Shown here: positions 8,527 to 17,656 of the stretch, one piece after another
Layout: every line of letters starts with the position of its first letter
How positions within the stretch are numbered: position 1 is the first letter of the stretch
From: Anaerolineae bacterium
GTDB lineage: Bacteria > Chloroflexota > Anaerolineae > Promineifilales > Promineifilaceae
Assembly (NCBI GenBank): GCA_019637635.1
Contig: JAHBVI010000015.1
Span: forward strand, 1-64,000
Length of the DNA stretch: 64,000 nt
Reading direction: 5' to 3'
Made by a program: the position numbers and the translations under genes
Notes under the pieces: generated by a model
What the model was told of the DNA's origin: nothing
Databases searched by the model: none
What the model saw: only the letters and a program-made list of their open reading frames with translations

Positions 8527-9729
8527 ATGAGTGCAAAACGAGTTCTTACCCTTTCGCTATTGTTCCTGATGCTCGCCGGGCTGGTCATCGCCTGTACGCC
8601 GCAAACCGTGGAAGTCACCCGTGTCATCACCGAAACGGTGACAGAAGAAGTGGAAGTCCCGGTGGAAGTGGAAATCCCGGTAGAAGTCACCCGCGTTATC
8701 ACCGAAACGGTGATCGAAACCGTCGTCGAAACCGTTATCGAAGAAGTCATGGCCGAACGAGCGCCGTTGGGTTCTGAAGAACGGCCGATCAAAGTCCTCT
8801 TTGTTCCCTCTGTCGAAGCAGACATCATTGTCACCGGCGGTGAAGTGTTGGCTGATGCCCTGGAGCAGGCCACCGGTTTGAATTTTGAAGTCATTGTACC
8901 CACCAGCTACGCGGCCACTGTTGAAGAAATGTGCGCCTCACCGGAAGACACCATCGGCTTCATCCCTGCCCAGGGGTATGTGTTGGCGAATGAACGCTGT
9001 GGCGTCACCGTTGGCGGCGCCGCCGTGCGCCAGGGTCTCCCCTGGTACACGGCCATGTTTGTCGTCCGCGCCGACAGCGATATTGAGACCTTAGAAGACC
9101 TGGAAGGCCGCACCTGGGCCATCCCCAGCTACACCTCCACATCCGGCTATCTCTATCCTTTGGCCATGCTGCGCGAAGCCGGCATTGAACCCGGTGAAAT
9201 TACCGAAGTCCCCGGCCACCCCGCCGCCATGCTGGCCGTCTACAGTGAAGATGTGGACTTTGGCACGGCCTTCTTCAGCCCGCCGCTGATGGCCGGCCGA
9301 ACCTGGACGTATGGCGTAGACGACCCCGAAATTTGGCGTGATGCCGGCGAACTCACCTTTAACGACAGCGGACATTCCCTGATTGCCGGCGGCCCGGCCG
9401 AAGGTGGTTTCCGTATTCTGGATGCCCGCGCTTCCGCTGTCAGCACCGCGCCAGACATCTTTGATCAAACGCGCATCCTGGCCCTGACGCCGCAAATCCC
9501 TAATGACACCGTCTCCTTTGGCCCTCAATTCCCGCTTTCTCTGTCCCAAGAGATCGTGGATGCCCTGGTAGCCTTCACCCGCAGCGAAGCCTGCGCCCAA
9601 TCCATCTGCGCCCAGGACTTCTATTCCTGGACGGGCATTGATCCTGTCCGCGACAGCTTCTATGACCCGGTGCGCGCCGCGATGGAAGCCCTCGGTATTA
9701 CTGAGGAAGATGTTCTCGGCCCAGGTTAA
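8527..9729 (+). CDS. phnD: Phosphonate/phosphate ABC transporter substrate-binding lipoprotein
   Basis: 400-aa PhnD-family binding protein, the extracytoplasmic receptor of the transporter encoded downstream. The signal peptide ends in a lipobox (GLVIAC, Cys23), so it should be lipid-anchored. Residues about 27-77 form a Val/Glu/Thr-rich repetitive stalk (VEVTRVITETV motifs repeated), then the binding fold begins at PIKVLFVPS. PhnD-type features include VVRADSDIETLEDLEGRTWAIPSY and the SGY segment. I start at ATG 8527 because AAGGAG ends at 8520 and the signal peptide begins here. An upstream in-frame extension has no such support. The true ligand (phosphonate, phosphite or phosphate) cannot be told from sequence alone. 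Confidence 0.92.
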   Translation: MSAKRVLTLSLLFLMLAGLVIACTPQTVEVTRVITETVTEEVEVPVEVEIPVEVTRVITETVIETVVETVIEEVMAERAPLGSEERPIKVLFVPSVEADIIVTGGEVLADALEQATGLNFEVIVPTSYAATVEEMCASPEDTIGFIPAQGYVLANERCGVTVGGAAVRQGLPWYTAMFVVRADSDIETLEDLEGRTWAIPSYTSTSGYLYPLAMLREAGIEPGEITEVPGHPAAMLAVYSEDVDFGTAFFSPPLMAGRTWTYGVDDPEIWRDAGELTFNDSGHSLIAGGPAEGGFRILDARASAVSTAPDIFDQTRILALTPQIPNDTVSFGPQFPLSLSQEIVDALVAFTRSEACAQSICAQDFYSWTGIDPVRDSFYDPVRAAMEALGITEEDVLGPG

Positions 9730-9746
9730 TTAACGCGATAATTGAA

Positions 9747-9782
9747 AAGAAGCCGGGAGACTGTTTCGTCTCCCGGCTTCTT
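9747..9782 (+). terminator. Hairpin between phnD and phnC
   Basis: A perfect 15-bp stem (AAGAAGCCGGGAGAC / GTCTCCCGGCTTCTT) with a TGTTTC loop, 18 bp downstream of phnD. Only a short T run follows, so partial termination that lowers expression of the membrane components relative to the binding protein is plausible. Confidence 0.75.
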
Positions 9783-9799
9783 AGCTTTGCGGAGTTCTC

Positions 9800-10552
9800 G
9801 TGCTACGAGTTATCAATCTCACCAAAATCTATGATGATGGCACTGTCGCCCTGAATGACGTCAGTTTTGAAGTGCCGCCGGGGCAATTTCTGGCCATTAT
9901 CGGCCTGAGCGGGTCAGGCAAGAGTACCCTGCTGCGCTGTATTAACCGGCTGATTGAGCCGACGTCGGGCGAAATCTGGTGGAACGACGTGCAGTTGTCA
10001 CACATCACGGGCGAAGAACTGCGCCGCGCTCGCCGCCGCATCGGTATGATCTTCCAGCACTTTAACCTGGTTGACCGCTCCTCGGTGCTGACCAATGTCC
10101 TCAGCGGGCGGCTGGGCTACGTAAACCCGCTGGCCAGCATCTTGGGCCGCTTCCCCAAATCGGACATACAACGCGCCTATGCCAACCTGGAACGAGTAGG
10201 CATCCCGGACAAGGCCAACAACCGGGCTGATGAGTTGAGCGGGGGGCAGCGGCAGCGGGTGGGCATTGCCCGCGCCCTGATGCAAGAGCCAGAGATGATG
10301 CTGGCCGATGAGCCGGTCGCCAGCCTCGATCCCTCCCTGGCGCATAGCATCATGCGTTATCTCCAGCAAATTAACCAGGAAGACAACATTACCGTGTTGT
10401 GTAGTCTGCACTTTTTGGACCTGGTGCAGCAGTATGGCACTCGCGCCATTGCCCTGAATCGGGGCCGCCTGGTTTTTGATGGCCTGCCCAGTGAAATTGA
10501 TGATGCCCGTTTCAAGGAAATTTACGGCCAGGAAGCCGAACGCATTGGCTGA
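9800..10552 (+). CDS. phnC: Phosphonate ABC transporter ATP-binding protein
   Basis: 250-aa ATPase that powers import. The Walker A motif GLSGSGKST is at residues 35-43, the ABC signature LSGGQRQRVGIARAL precedes Walker B (MMLADEPVASLDP), and a switch His is in CSLHFLDL. Size and order match PhnC. GTG start with GGAG six bases upstream. The stop overlaps the phnE start as TGATG, indicating translational coupling. Confidence 0.95.
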   Translation: MLRVINLTKIYDDGTVALNDVSFEVPPGQFLAIIGLSGSGKSTLLRCINRLIEPTSGEIWWNDVQLSHITGEELRRARRRIGMIFQHFNLVDRSSVLTNVLSGRLGYVNPLASILGRFPKSDIQRAYANLERVGIPDKANNRADELSGGQRQRVGIARALMQEPEMMLADEPVASLDPSLAHSIMRYLQQINQEDNITVLCSLHFLDLVQQYGTRAIALNRGRLVFDGLPSEIDDARFKEIYGQEAERIG

Positions 10553-12405
10553 TGAGAAGTGAAAATCGCTCAGCCCAAAATCGCTCACCGCGCTGGCGGC
10601 TACTGCGAAATATCTTGCTGGGTGTGATCCTGTTCCTGGTGTATGCCTATGCCGTGCAGGTGGTGAAAATAGACCTGCGCGTGCCGCAGGAACCCACCCG
10701 GCAGGAAAACCTGGTCAACATGCTGCGACAGATGTCCCGGCCTGATATTTTTGCTTATACCTATGAGACGCAACGGAATGCCCTTTCTTTTCGGGCGCCC
10801 TGCCCGGAGGAGGTGCGGGGCTCCCAGATTACGTATAACGGCCGTACCATCACCTTAGCCCCCAACTGCGCCAACACAACCCAAGACCCGCTGACCTTTA
10901 GCGGCGCCGGCTTTCCGCCTTTTGCCCGGGGGGTGCTGCGTTGGTATCCGCCCGGTGAGGGAGTCCCGGCCCGCCAACTGGCTAACTTTCGCGCCGATGA
11001 ACAGGGCCAGTTTGTGGTTCGTTTTACCATGCCCGACGTGCGCGAAGCCGACGAGCCGCAGCGCATCGAGATCGAGGAGGTTATAGACAGCCAGATCGCC
11101 GGGCTGAGCGAGGCGGCCAAAACGACCTGGGAGCGTATCCTGGAAACAGTTTTGATCGCTCTGATGGCTTCCACGCTGGCGACCATTGTGGCCGTGCCCG
11201 TTTCTTTCCTGGCGGCGCGTAACCTGATGGCGGGGGCGACCGCGCCGTTGGCGGCGGTGATGGCGGCGATCACGGCCGTGCCCATCGGCATCTTCCTGGC
11301 CCGGCTGGTGGCCCGGCCCTTGGTCAGCCTGGCGCTGGCGATTACCGAATGGTCTACCATTCTGGCGCTGGGTGTCATGTTTTTAGCTCTGGTGCTGGTG
11401 TGGCCCGTTTTGCGCCTGGGGACGGCCGTAGCCGATAGTGATGATGGCCCACAACCCCTGTCCAAACGGATTGTTGCCTGGGTGCGCATGGGCCTGGCGC
11501 TGCTGCTGCTGTTATTGGGTTTGCTGCTGCTGGCCAATGTGGGACTGCTGTTTGGTCACTGGTTAACGCCGCGCGCCGGCAGCCTGCGTTTTATGGCTAC
11601 CTTTGTGGTGGTGACGGCGGACCTGGTCCGGGTGATGTTTCCCGTTTTTATGGCGCTGGTGGCGATCTTGGTGGGCATTTCCTGGGGCAACCGGTATGGC
11701 GAAGAAGCGATGTCGCGGCTGCCGGAGACGGCAGCCCGTTTGCTCACAGGGGTACTCACCGGCACGGGTACGGCCGTGTTCATCTATGGCGTTGGCGCGA
11801 TGCTCAACTGGTTCTACAGCTTTGAAAACCCGCAAAACTGGACGACCATACCGGCGCTGGTGGGGGGTGTTGTTTGTGGTCTGGCGGCGCTGACGGTGCC
11901 TCCGCGACGGCCGTTGCCCATTGGCCTGTTCATCTATACCGTAACCCGCGGCGTACTCAATCTGCTGCGGGCCATCGAACCTATCATCCTGGGTATTATC
12001 TTTATCGCCTGGGTGGGGCTGGGGCCATTTGCCGGGGTGCTGGCGCTGACCCTCAACTCCATTGCCGACCTGGGCAAATTGTTCTCGGAACAGGTGGAAA
12101 ACATTGAGCAAGGCCTGCTGGAAGCGATTACGGCTACCGGCGCTAACCGGCTGCAAACCATCGTTTTTGCCGTCGTGCCGCAAATCGTCCCCCCCTTCAT
12201 CGCCTTCGCCTTTTACCGTTGGGACATCAATGTGCGCCTGTCTACGATTATCGGTATTGTCGGCGGCGGTGGTATTGGCGTGATTTTGCTGCGCTACGCC
12301 AATTTGCTGCAATACCGGCAGGTGGCCGTGACGATTATTGCCATTGCCATTATGGTGAGCCTGTTGGACTTTGTGAGCGCCAGGCTGCGCAAACGGCTCA
12401 TATAG
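10552..12405 (+). CDS. phnE: Phosphonate ABC transporter permease, long form 1
   Basis: 617-aa permease, about twice the usual PhnE length (260-290 aa). A first membrane helix (about 18-37, ILLGVILFLVYAYAVQVV) is followed by an extracytoplasmic segment of about 150 residues with two cysteines near residues 84 and 105. The transmembrane permease core then starts with SFLAARNLM, a PhnE hallmark. The extra central membrane helices separate this from the C-terminal half, which holds the EAA-like cytoplasmic loop EAITATGANRLQTIVFAVVP followed by GIVGGGGIG. It overlaps phnC by one base, and a second, related permease follows 43 bp downstream. Confidence 0.92.
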   Translation: MRSENRSAQNRSPRWRLLRNILLGVILFLVYAYAVQVVKIDLRVPQEPTRQENLVNMLRQMSRPDIFAYTYETQRNALSFRAPCPEEVRGSQITYNGRTITLAPNCANTTQDPLTFSGAGFPPFARGVLRWYPPGEGVPARQLANFRADEQGQFVVRFTMPDVREADEPQRIEIEEVIDSQIAGLSEAAKTTWERILETVLIALMASTLATIVAVPVSFLAARNLMAGATAPLAAVMAAITAVPIGIFLARLVARPLVSLALAITEWSTILALGVMFLALVLVWPVLRLGTAVADSDDGPQPLSKRIVAWVRMGLALLLLLLGLLLLANVGLLFGHWLTPRAGSLRFMATFVVVTADLVRVMFPVFMALVAILVGISWGNRYGEEAMSRLPETAARLLTGVLTGTGTAVFIYGVGAMLNWFYSFENPQNWTTIPALVGGVVCGLAALTVPPRRPLPIGLFIYTVTRGVLNLLRAIEPIILGIIFIAWVGLGPFAGVLALTLNSIADLGKLFSEQVENIEQGLLEAITATGANRLQTIVFAVVPQIVPPFIAFAFYRWDINVRLSTIIGIVGGGGIGVILLRYANLLQYRQVAVTIIAIAIMVSLLDFVSARLRKRLI

Positions 12406-12448
12406 GGATTGGTTGAGAGGAACGAGCAACCAATCCCCATATCAAAAC

Positions 12449-13984
12449 ATGACAGCATTAGAACAAAAATCATATGGGGCGACCCCTTTCAAGAAAGCCT
12501 TGCGCACTTTTATCCTGGTAGTGCTGCTCATTGTTGTTTATGCGTATGCGGTGGAGATCACGCAGGTGAACCTGGAAACGCCCACGCAGCCCAGACGCCA
12601 GGCGCAGTTGTTCAACGTGTTGCAGGCATTGGCGCGCCCCGATATTTTTACGACAGATGCGGCCACAGGTCAGATTAATGGGCTGAGTGCCACCACCAAA
12701 TTGACGTTGGAACGCATGGCGGAAACCATTCTGATGGCCTTGATGGCCTCAACCGTTGGCACTATCCTGGCCGTGCCCGTGTCCTTCCTGGCGGCCCGCA
12801 ACCTGATGGAACCGGTGACGATGCCGCTGGCGGCCATTATGGCCGCGATCATTGCTTTCCCCGCCGGTTGGTGGGCTGCCGGGCAGGTGGCCGGCTTTGT
12901 TTTTGGCCTGGCGGCGACGGTCAGCGCCGTGCCCTGGCAGGGGGCGGTGGCGCTGATCCTGGTGGTGGTTTTGCTCTGGCTATTGCTGCGGGTGCGGGTT
13001 GGGGCGCCGGTTACGGCCGTGTCACGGCCGTCGCGCCAGGAAGCGATTTTGCTCAATTTGCGCGTCGGCGTGGCTGTTTTGCTTGCTTTCTTTGCCCTGG
13101 GGTTGATAGCGGAACTGGGCATAGTGGCCGGTCGCCAGATTCAAATAGCGTTGGGGCTTGTGTGGGGCTTTATTGGCAACTTTATTTTTGTCGTTTCTTA
13201 CTTCATTCGTCTGGCCACGCCGGCCCTGATGATGCTGTTGGGTGGGCTGATAGCTATGTCTTGGGGCAGCCATTATGGGCAGGAAGCGGTGCTTTCCTGG
13301 TCACGACCGGCGGCGCGGCTGGTCACGGCCGTGTTAACCGCAGTCGGGGCCGCTATCTTCGTTTTTGCCATCGGCTCCGTGCTGGCCTGGCTTTACGTGC
13401 CCGACAGACCCGCATACTGGACGACCATACCGGCCATCATTGCCGCCGTAGGGGGGGGCGTGGCCGGGTTGTGGTTTGATCCCAAACGGCCGTTTCCCAT
13501 CGGCTGGGCCATCTACACCGTGTGCCGCACCTTCTTAAACATCCTGCGCTCTATTGAATCGCTCATTTTAGCCATCGTCTTTGTCATTTGGGTGGGCATT
13601 GGCCCCTTTGCCGGTTTTATGGCCCTCACCTTCCACTCCATTGCTGCCCTGGGCAAACTGTTCTCAGAGCAGGTGGAAAGCATTGCCGGCGGCCCGGTGG
13701 AAGCCATTACCGCTACCGGCGCTAACCGCATTCAGGTGATCGCCTATGCGGTCATTCCCCAGATCATTCCGCCCTACATCGCCTTTGCCTTTTACCGTTG
13801 GGACATCAACGTGCGCATGTCTACCGTCATTGGTTTCGTCGGCGGCGGCGGCATCGGTTTTGTCCTCTCGCAAAACATCCAACAACTACGCTATCAACAG
13901 GCCAGCGTGATGATGCTGGCGATTGCCCTGGTGGTGAGTTTGCTGGATTATGCCAGTTCGGAAATACGCAGCCGGGTGATTTAA
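12449..13984 (+). CDS. phnE: Phosphonate ABC transporter permease, long form 2
   Basis: 511-aa paralogue of the preceding permease. It has the same first helix (VVLLIVVYAYAVEI), the motif SFLAARNLM, and the EAA loop EAITATGANRIQVIAYAVIP followed by GFVGGGGIG, but lacks the large extracytoplasmic insert. The pair presumably forms a heterodimeric channel with PhnC. Start is uncertain: ATG 12449 lacks a good ribosome site, while TTG 12413 upstream would add 12 residues. Last gene of the operon, followed by an 18-bp hairpin. Confidence 0.92.
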   Translation: MTALEQKSYGATPFKKALRTFILVVLLIVVYAYAVEITQVNLETPTQPRRQAQLFNVLQALARPDIFTTDAATGQINGLSATTKLTLERMAETILMALMASTVGTILAVPVSFLAARNLMEPVTMPLAAIMAAIIAFPAGWWAAGQVAGFVFGLAATVSAVPWQGAVALILVVVLLWLLLRVRVGAPVTAVSRPSRQEAILLNLRVGVAVLLAFFALGLIAELGIVAGRQIQIALGLVWGFIGNFIFVVSYFIRLATPALMMLLGGLIAMSWGSHYGQEAVLSWSRPAARLVTAVLTAVGAAIFVFAIGSVLAWLYVPDRPAYWTTIPAIIAAVGGGVAGLWFDPKRPFPIGWAIYTVCRTFLNILRSIESLILAIVFVIWVGIGPFAGFMALTFHSIAALGKLFSEQVESIAGGPVEAITATGANRIQVIAYAVIPQIIPPYIAFAFYRWDINVRMSTVIGFVGGGGIGFVLSQNIQQLRYQQASVMMLAIALVVSLLDYASSEIRSRVI

Positions 13985-13995
13985 CGAGTAAGACT

Positions 13996-14039
13996 GTGTT
14001 CAGGTGTTCAAGTACATGGACACTTGAACACCTGAACAC
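13996..14039 (+). terminator. 18-bp perfect hairpin after the phn operon
   Basis: GTGTTCAGGTGTTCAAGT (13996-14013) pairs with 14022-14039 around an 8-base loop. No clear T run. The arm is itself an AGGTGTTCA-type short repeat that recurs at about 58597-58615 and in the tandem repeat at 63.8 kb. It probably works as the operon terminator. Confidence 0.65.
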
Positions 14040-14064
14040 TTTAACACATTGGCATTTTGTCAGG

Positions 14065-14070
14065 TATAAT
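14065..14070 (+). promoter_or_regulatory. Perfect -10 box upstream of the bactofilin gene
   Basis: TATAAT at 14065-14070. The nearest -35 resemblance (TTGGCA, 14049-14054) is only 10 bp away, so the -35 is unresolved. The leader to the gene is about 115 bases. Confidence 0.4.
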
Positions 14071-14187
14071 GGCCCCCTAAACTGGCGTTGACACGCCAAC
14101 TATCCTATTTAACTTTGCACCCAGATGTAGTACCCTGGCAAGGATATTTTGACGTTTTTTACGTGATGTTGGAGGTCATGCCCACAG

Positions 14188-16119
14188 ATGGCAGCCCTGA
14201 AAGAAACCGCTGTACCGGACAATAAAACCACAGACAAACCCATTGTCCAGCCTGAAACAGCCAATCAACAAACAAAACAGGGGGCGAACGGCCGTAAACC
14301 CGGCTTTATTTCCCGTTTCCGGCGCGAAAAAGAAGAGTGGCTGGACATATCCGGCTACCTGGTAGAAGGGCTGACCACCGACAAGCCGGTCATCATCCAT
14401 GCTGATGGCACGGTGGTGGGGCACATTGTCGCCCCCAAAGTGATTGTGAAGGGTACCATTACCGGCTCTGCCTATTGCCACAGCGTGGAGGTGGCGGAAA
14501 CCGGGCACATCCTGGGTGACGTGTATGCCGTTTCCTTTACCGTTCATCCCGGCGGTAAAGTGCAGGGCTGGACGAGCAGCATTGACGAGGCCGACCTGGC
14601 CCGTTACCGGGCCACCGGTACGCTGATAGATGAACCCCGCCTGCTCGGCCAGGCCGAAAAGCTGGCCGAAAAAATAGACACCAGCTTTCTCACGCACAAT
14701 GAATCCGAAATGGAGTCGCTCCATTTGCTCCAGTTGGAACTGGCGGCGGCGCTGGCTTCGCGTTATGAGATGGAGCAGGATTTTGAGAAGCGGCTGACGG
14801 AAATGGCCGGCGAGGCGTATGGCAAAATCAATTCACTGACGGAACAGCTCACGGCCGTGCGCAGCGAACTGACCACCCAAAAGCGCGCTCTGGACGAAAA
14901 CCAGGAGACCATTCGCCAGCAAAAAACCCAAATTGAACGCCAGAGCAATGAATTGACCATTGCCCGTGAATTGATGACCGATCAAAACCAGGAATTGAGT
15001 GAACTGCGTGATCTGTACAATGATCTGCGCCAGAAACATACCGTCCTGGTGGCCGAAAAAGCAGAAGTAGACGCCACGCTGGAACGCATCAGCAAAGAAA
15101 ATGAAAACTATGCCCAACGGCTGGACAGCCTGGAAACCATTCACCGCAATAATCTGCAATACCAGGCCGACCAGGAAGATTCGCTGGTGCGCTGGCAAGA
15201 GCTGGCCGAGGTTAAAGAAAAACGGGCCGCCGAATTAGAAACCCAACTACAAAAGATGCAGTTCCAGCTTGAAGAAAGCGCCAACACCATCAACCTGCTG
15301 CGTGAACAGCGGCATGACCTGGACGAGGAACTGGAGAAGGCGCTGGCCGACCTGCGCGGGCTGCAAGAGAGCAAAACACGGCCGTTGGTAGACGCCGCTG
15401 CCCTGACCGAACTGACCAACCGTATCACCCAACTGGAAGCCGAATTGACCGATGCCGAACAGGAATATCTGGAGCAGATTATCTGGTATAAGGCCAGTCT
15501 GGAAAGCTCCCGGTCGGAATTGGAAGCAGCGCGGGAAACGGCCGTGACTCAGGCCAGCCAAAACGAACGGTTACAGACGGAAATTGAGGAACTGCGGGCC
15601 GCCCTGGCCCAACAACAGGCGGAAATAGCCGGCTGGCAAGACAGGCTGGCCCAGCAACAACAAACTGCGGCTGAACAGCAAAAGACCATCACCCGGTTGC
15701 AGGTGGAAGCGGCGCAATGGCAGGAACAGGAAGCGGCCACATGGCAAACGGCCGTTGCTGAAAAAGAAACCGCCTGGCGCCACCAGACCGAGGAACTGCA
15801 ACACACCATCAGCCTGCTCAAGGCGGACAAGAAAAACATGCAGGCCACCCTGCGCGAAAGCCAGACGCAGTTACAGGCCAGTGAAGCCGAAGTCAACCGC
15901 TACCTGCAAGAAACCCGCGCCCAGGGTGAGCGGCTGGCCGAAATCCATGCCCGGCTGGTGGAACGTGAGGTACAATTAAAACAGCTTGGCGGGCAGTTTA
16001 AGCAGGCGCGCGATATGATCGAAAAACAAAACCAGACCATCAAACAAATGAAAGAGATGGCCTCCGAAAAAATCCGCGCCCTGCAAGCAGAAAATGCCCG
16101 GTTAAAAAAGGGTAATTGA
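14188..16119 (+). CDS. Bactofilin-domain protein with long coiled coil
   Basis: 643 aa. Residues about 50-130 are a bactofilin-like (polymer-forming) beta-helix: ADGTVVGHIVAPKVIVKG then GSAYCHSVEVAETGHILGDV. Residues about 170-640 are an almost continuous coiled coil rich in Glu/Gln/Leu with a basic C-terminus. Bactofilins polymerise without nucleotide and scaffold cell-shape or envelope functions. Joining one to a coiled coil of about 470 residues suggests a cytoskeletal rod or tether, which is inference. No signal peptide. GGAGG at 14171-14175 is 12 bases from the ATG, slightly long spacing. The stop codon lies in the left arm of the following hairpin. Confidence 0.8.
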   Translation: MAALKETAVPDNKTTDKPIVQPETANQQTKQGANGRKPGFISRFRREKEEWLDISGYLVEGLTTDKPVIIHADGTVVGHIVAPKVIVKGTITGSAYCHSVEVAETGHILGDVYAVSFTVHPGGKVQGWTSSIDEADLARYRATGTLIDEPRLLGQAEKLAEKIDTSFLTHNESEMESLHLLQLELAAALASRYEMEQDFEKRLTEMAGEAYGKINSLTEQLTAVRSELTTQKRALDENQETIRQQKTQIERQSNELTIARELMTDQNQELSELRDLYNDLRQKHTVLVAEKAEVDATLERISKENENYAQRLDSLETIHRNNLQYQADQEDSLVRWQELAEVKEKRAAELETQLQKMQFQLEESANTINLLREQRHDLDEELEKALADLRGLQESKTRPLVDAAALTELTNRITQLEAELTDAEQEYLEQIIWYKASLESSRSELEAARETAVTQASQNERLQTEIEELRAALAQQQAEIAGWQDRLAQQQQTAAEQQKTITRLQVEAAQWQEQEAATWQTAVAEKETAWRHQTEELQHTISLLKADKKNMQATLRESQTQLQASEAEVNRYLQETRAQGERLAEIHARLVEREVQLKQLGGQFKQARDMIEKQNQTIKQMKEMASEKIRALQAENARLKKGN

Positions 16120-16157
16120 GTAATTGGGTAATTACTCATTTACCCAATTACCCAATT
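16114..16157 (+). terminator. Repeat-derived hairpin between the bactofilin gene and mtnP
   Basis: Left arm 16114-16131 and right arm 16140-16157, 18 bp with one mismatch, made of AATTGGGTA-type short repeats. It includes the upstream stop codon. The same motif reappears as a 24-bp perfect stem at 28260-28311. Confidence 0.6.
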
Positions 16158-16176
16158 CCTTCTTCAGGAGAAATTT

Positions 16177-17046
16177 GTGGCAGACATCGAAATTGCGGTG
16201 ATTGGTGGCAGCGGGTTGTATGGCATGGCGGGGCTGACCGGGGTAGAGGAGAAGCGGATCAGCACCCCTTTTGGGGAACCGTCGGATGCGATTGTGACCG
16301 GGGTTTTACACGGCCGTCGCGTCGCTTTCTTGCCCCGTCACGGCCGTGGTCACACCCTCAGCCCCAGCGAAGTGCCTTACCGCGCCAACATCTTTGCCCT
16401 CAAGACGATGGGCGTCAAATATATCATTGCCGTCAGCGCCTGCGGTTCGCTGCGCGAAGATTTTGCGCCCGGCCACATCGTCGTTCCTGACCAGTTGGTT
16501 GATCGCACCAAAGGCATCCGCGCCCACACTTTTTTTGGCGGTGGGCTGGTAGCCCACATTCCGGTAGCCCATCCCTTTTCGCCGGAGTTGAGTGCGGTGC
16601 TGGCTACGGCCGTGCGCCAGGCCGGCGGCGTCGTTCACGAGGGCGGTAACTACATCACCGTGGAAGGGCCACGTTTCAGCACCAAAGCCGAATCCAATAC
16701 TTATCGGCAGTGGGGCATGGACGTCATCGGCATGACTACTTCTCCCGAAGCCTTCCTGTCTGCCGAAGCCGAAATCGCCTACGCCTGCATGGCCCACGTC
16801 ACCGATTATGACGTGTGGCACGAAACGGAAGCGCCGGTTACGGCCGCGCACGTCTTCCGCGTTGTCCACCAAAATACCCAACTGGCTCAGGCTGCCATCG
16901 CCCACCTGGTGCATACCGCCGACGTGTGGGCTGGCGATTTTTCCGCCCACCACACGCTCTCCACAGCCATCTCCACCGACCCCGCCCGCATCCCCGCCGA
17001 GGTCAAAACCCGGTTAGCGCCACTGGTGAGCAAATATCTGTCTTGA
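16177..17046 (+). CDS. mtnP: S-methyl-5'-thioadenosine phosphorylase
   Basis: 289 aa. Cleaves methylthioadenosine with phosphate to adenine and methylthioribose 1-phosphate, the first step of methionine salvage. Family motifs: IGGSGLYGM at the N-terminus (phosphate loop), PRHGRGH, ISxCGSL-type (VSACGSLRE), EGPRFSTKAES, GMTTSPEA and TDYDVWH with the base-recognising aspartates. GTG start with AGGAG upstream. Inosine/guanosine phosphorylases of the same fold are the alternative, but the Ser/Thr-rich substrate region and TDYD favour MTAP. No other salvage gene is adjacent. Confidence 0.93.
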   Translation: MADIEIAVIGGSGLYGMAGLTGVEEKRISTPFGEPSDAIVTGVLHGRRVAFLPRHGRGHTLSPSEVPYRANIFALKTMGVKYIIAVSACGSLREDFAPGHIVVPDQLVDRTKGIRAHTFFGGGLVAHIPVAHPFSPELSAVLATAVRQAGGVVHEGGNYITVEGPRFSTKAESNTYRQWGMDVIGMTTSPEAFLSAEAEIAYACMAHVTDYDVWHETEAPVTAAHVFRVVHQNTQLAQAAIAHLVHTADVWAGDFSAHHTLSTAISTDPARIPAEVKTRLAPLVSKYLS

Positions 17047-17148
17047 CGGCCGTGATCCGTGAATGAAACGGTGCGCTTCAATCAGATGAACGCAATTCAA
17101 ACTTCACTCAACCCGGCTTAAATAATATGTTTGGCAAGAGATGTTCAT

Positions 17149-17432
17149 ATGTATGAAGATGAAGGCCAGCCATATGAAGTGCAGTTCACCGACGTGGCGT
17201 TGAAAACTTGCAGAGTTACCCGGCCTCTGACCAGCGTCGTATCCTTTCCCGCATTGAGCAACTGGCAGCGGACCCGCACAATATGCCCAGTGTCAAACGT
17301 CTGGTTGAGTTTGATGTTGCATTTCGGTTGCGCGTGGGTAACTATCGCGTTCTTTTTGAACGAGATGATATAATCTGCATTATTGATGTGATTGATATTT
17401 TGCCGCGCAGTCGGGCATATCGGAGAAAGTAA
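17149..17432 (+). pseudogene. RelE-type toxin with a single-base frameshift
   Basis: The N-terminal part (MYEDEGQPYEVQFTDVALK) is in one frame and the rest (NLQSYPASDQRRILSRIEQL to FRLRVGNYRVLFERDD and the C-terminal strand) is in the next. Joining them at the AAAA run at 17203-17206 restores a complete RelE-like protein of about 95 aa. One missing A would explain the break. It could be a true mutation inactivating the toxin, a slippery-run frameshift or a sequencing error. The intact antitoxin gene starts one base after its stop. Confidence 0.75.
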
Positions 17433-17433
17433 G

Positions 17434-17649
17434 ATGCTGGATCAGGTTCAGTTAATAAAAGAGAATGACCGAAACATCTTTGCCGTCATCCCCTTTGAGG
17501 AATACCTTTTCCTCCAAGAGCTGCTCAATGACGAGGAGAAATTGGCTGATTATCTGGACTATTTGCATGTGCAGAAGGTGAAGACACAAACATCACAACG
17601 ATTTTCCCTGGGTGATGTCCGACGTGAGCTGGCATTAGAAAGCAAGTAA
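17434..17649 (+). CDS. Antitoxin-like small protein next to the frameshifted RelE
   Basis: 71 aa, starting MLDQVQLIKENDRNIFAVIPFEEYLFLQELL, a Phd/YefM-like or RelB-like layout in which a short beta region is followed by an acidic toxin-binding helix. It begins immediately after the toxin stop codon, preceded by GGAG at 17422-17425. Family assignment rests on context and general pattern. Confidence 0.7.
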   Translation: MLDQVQLIKENDRNIFAVIPFEEYLFLQELLNDEEKLADYLDYLHVQKVKTQTSQRFSLGDVRRELALESK

Positions 17650-17656
17650 TTGGTCA

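Noticed and set aside
8527..13984. C-P lyase or phosphite dehydrogenase genes that would fix the transporter substrate
   Set aside because: None found near the transporter; the substrate stays open.
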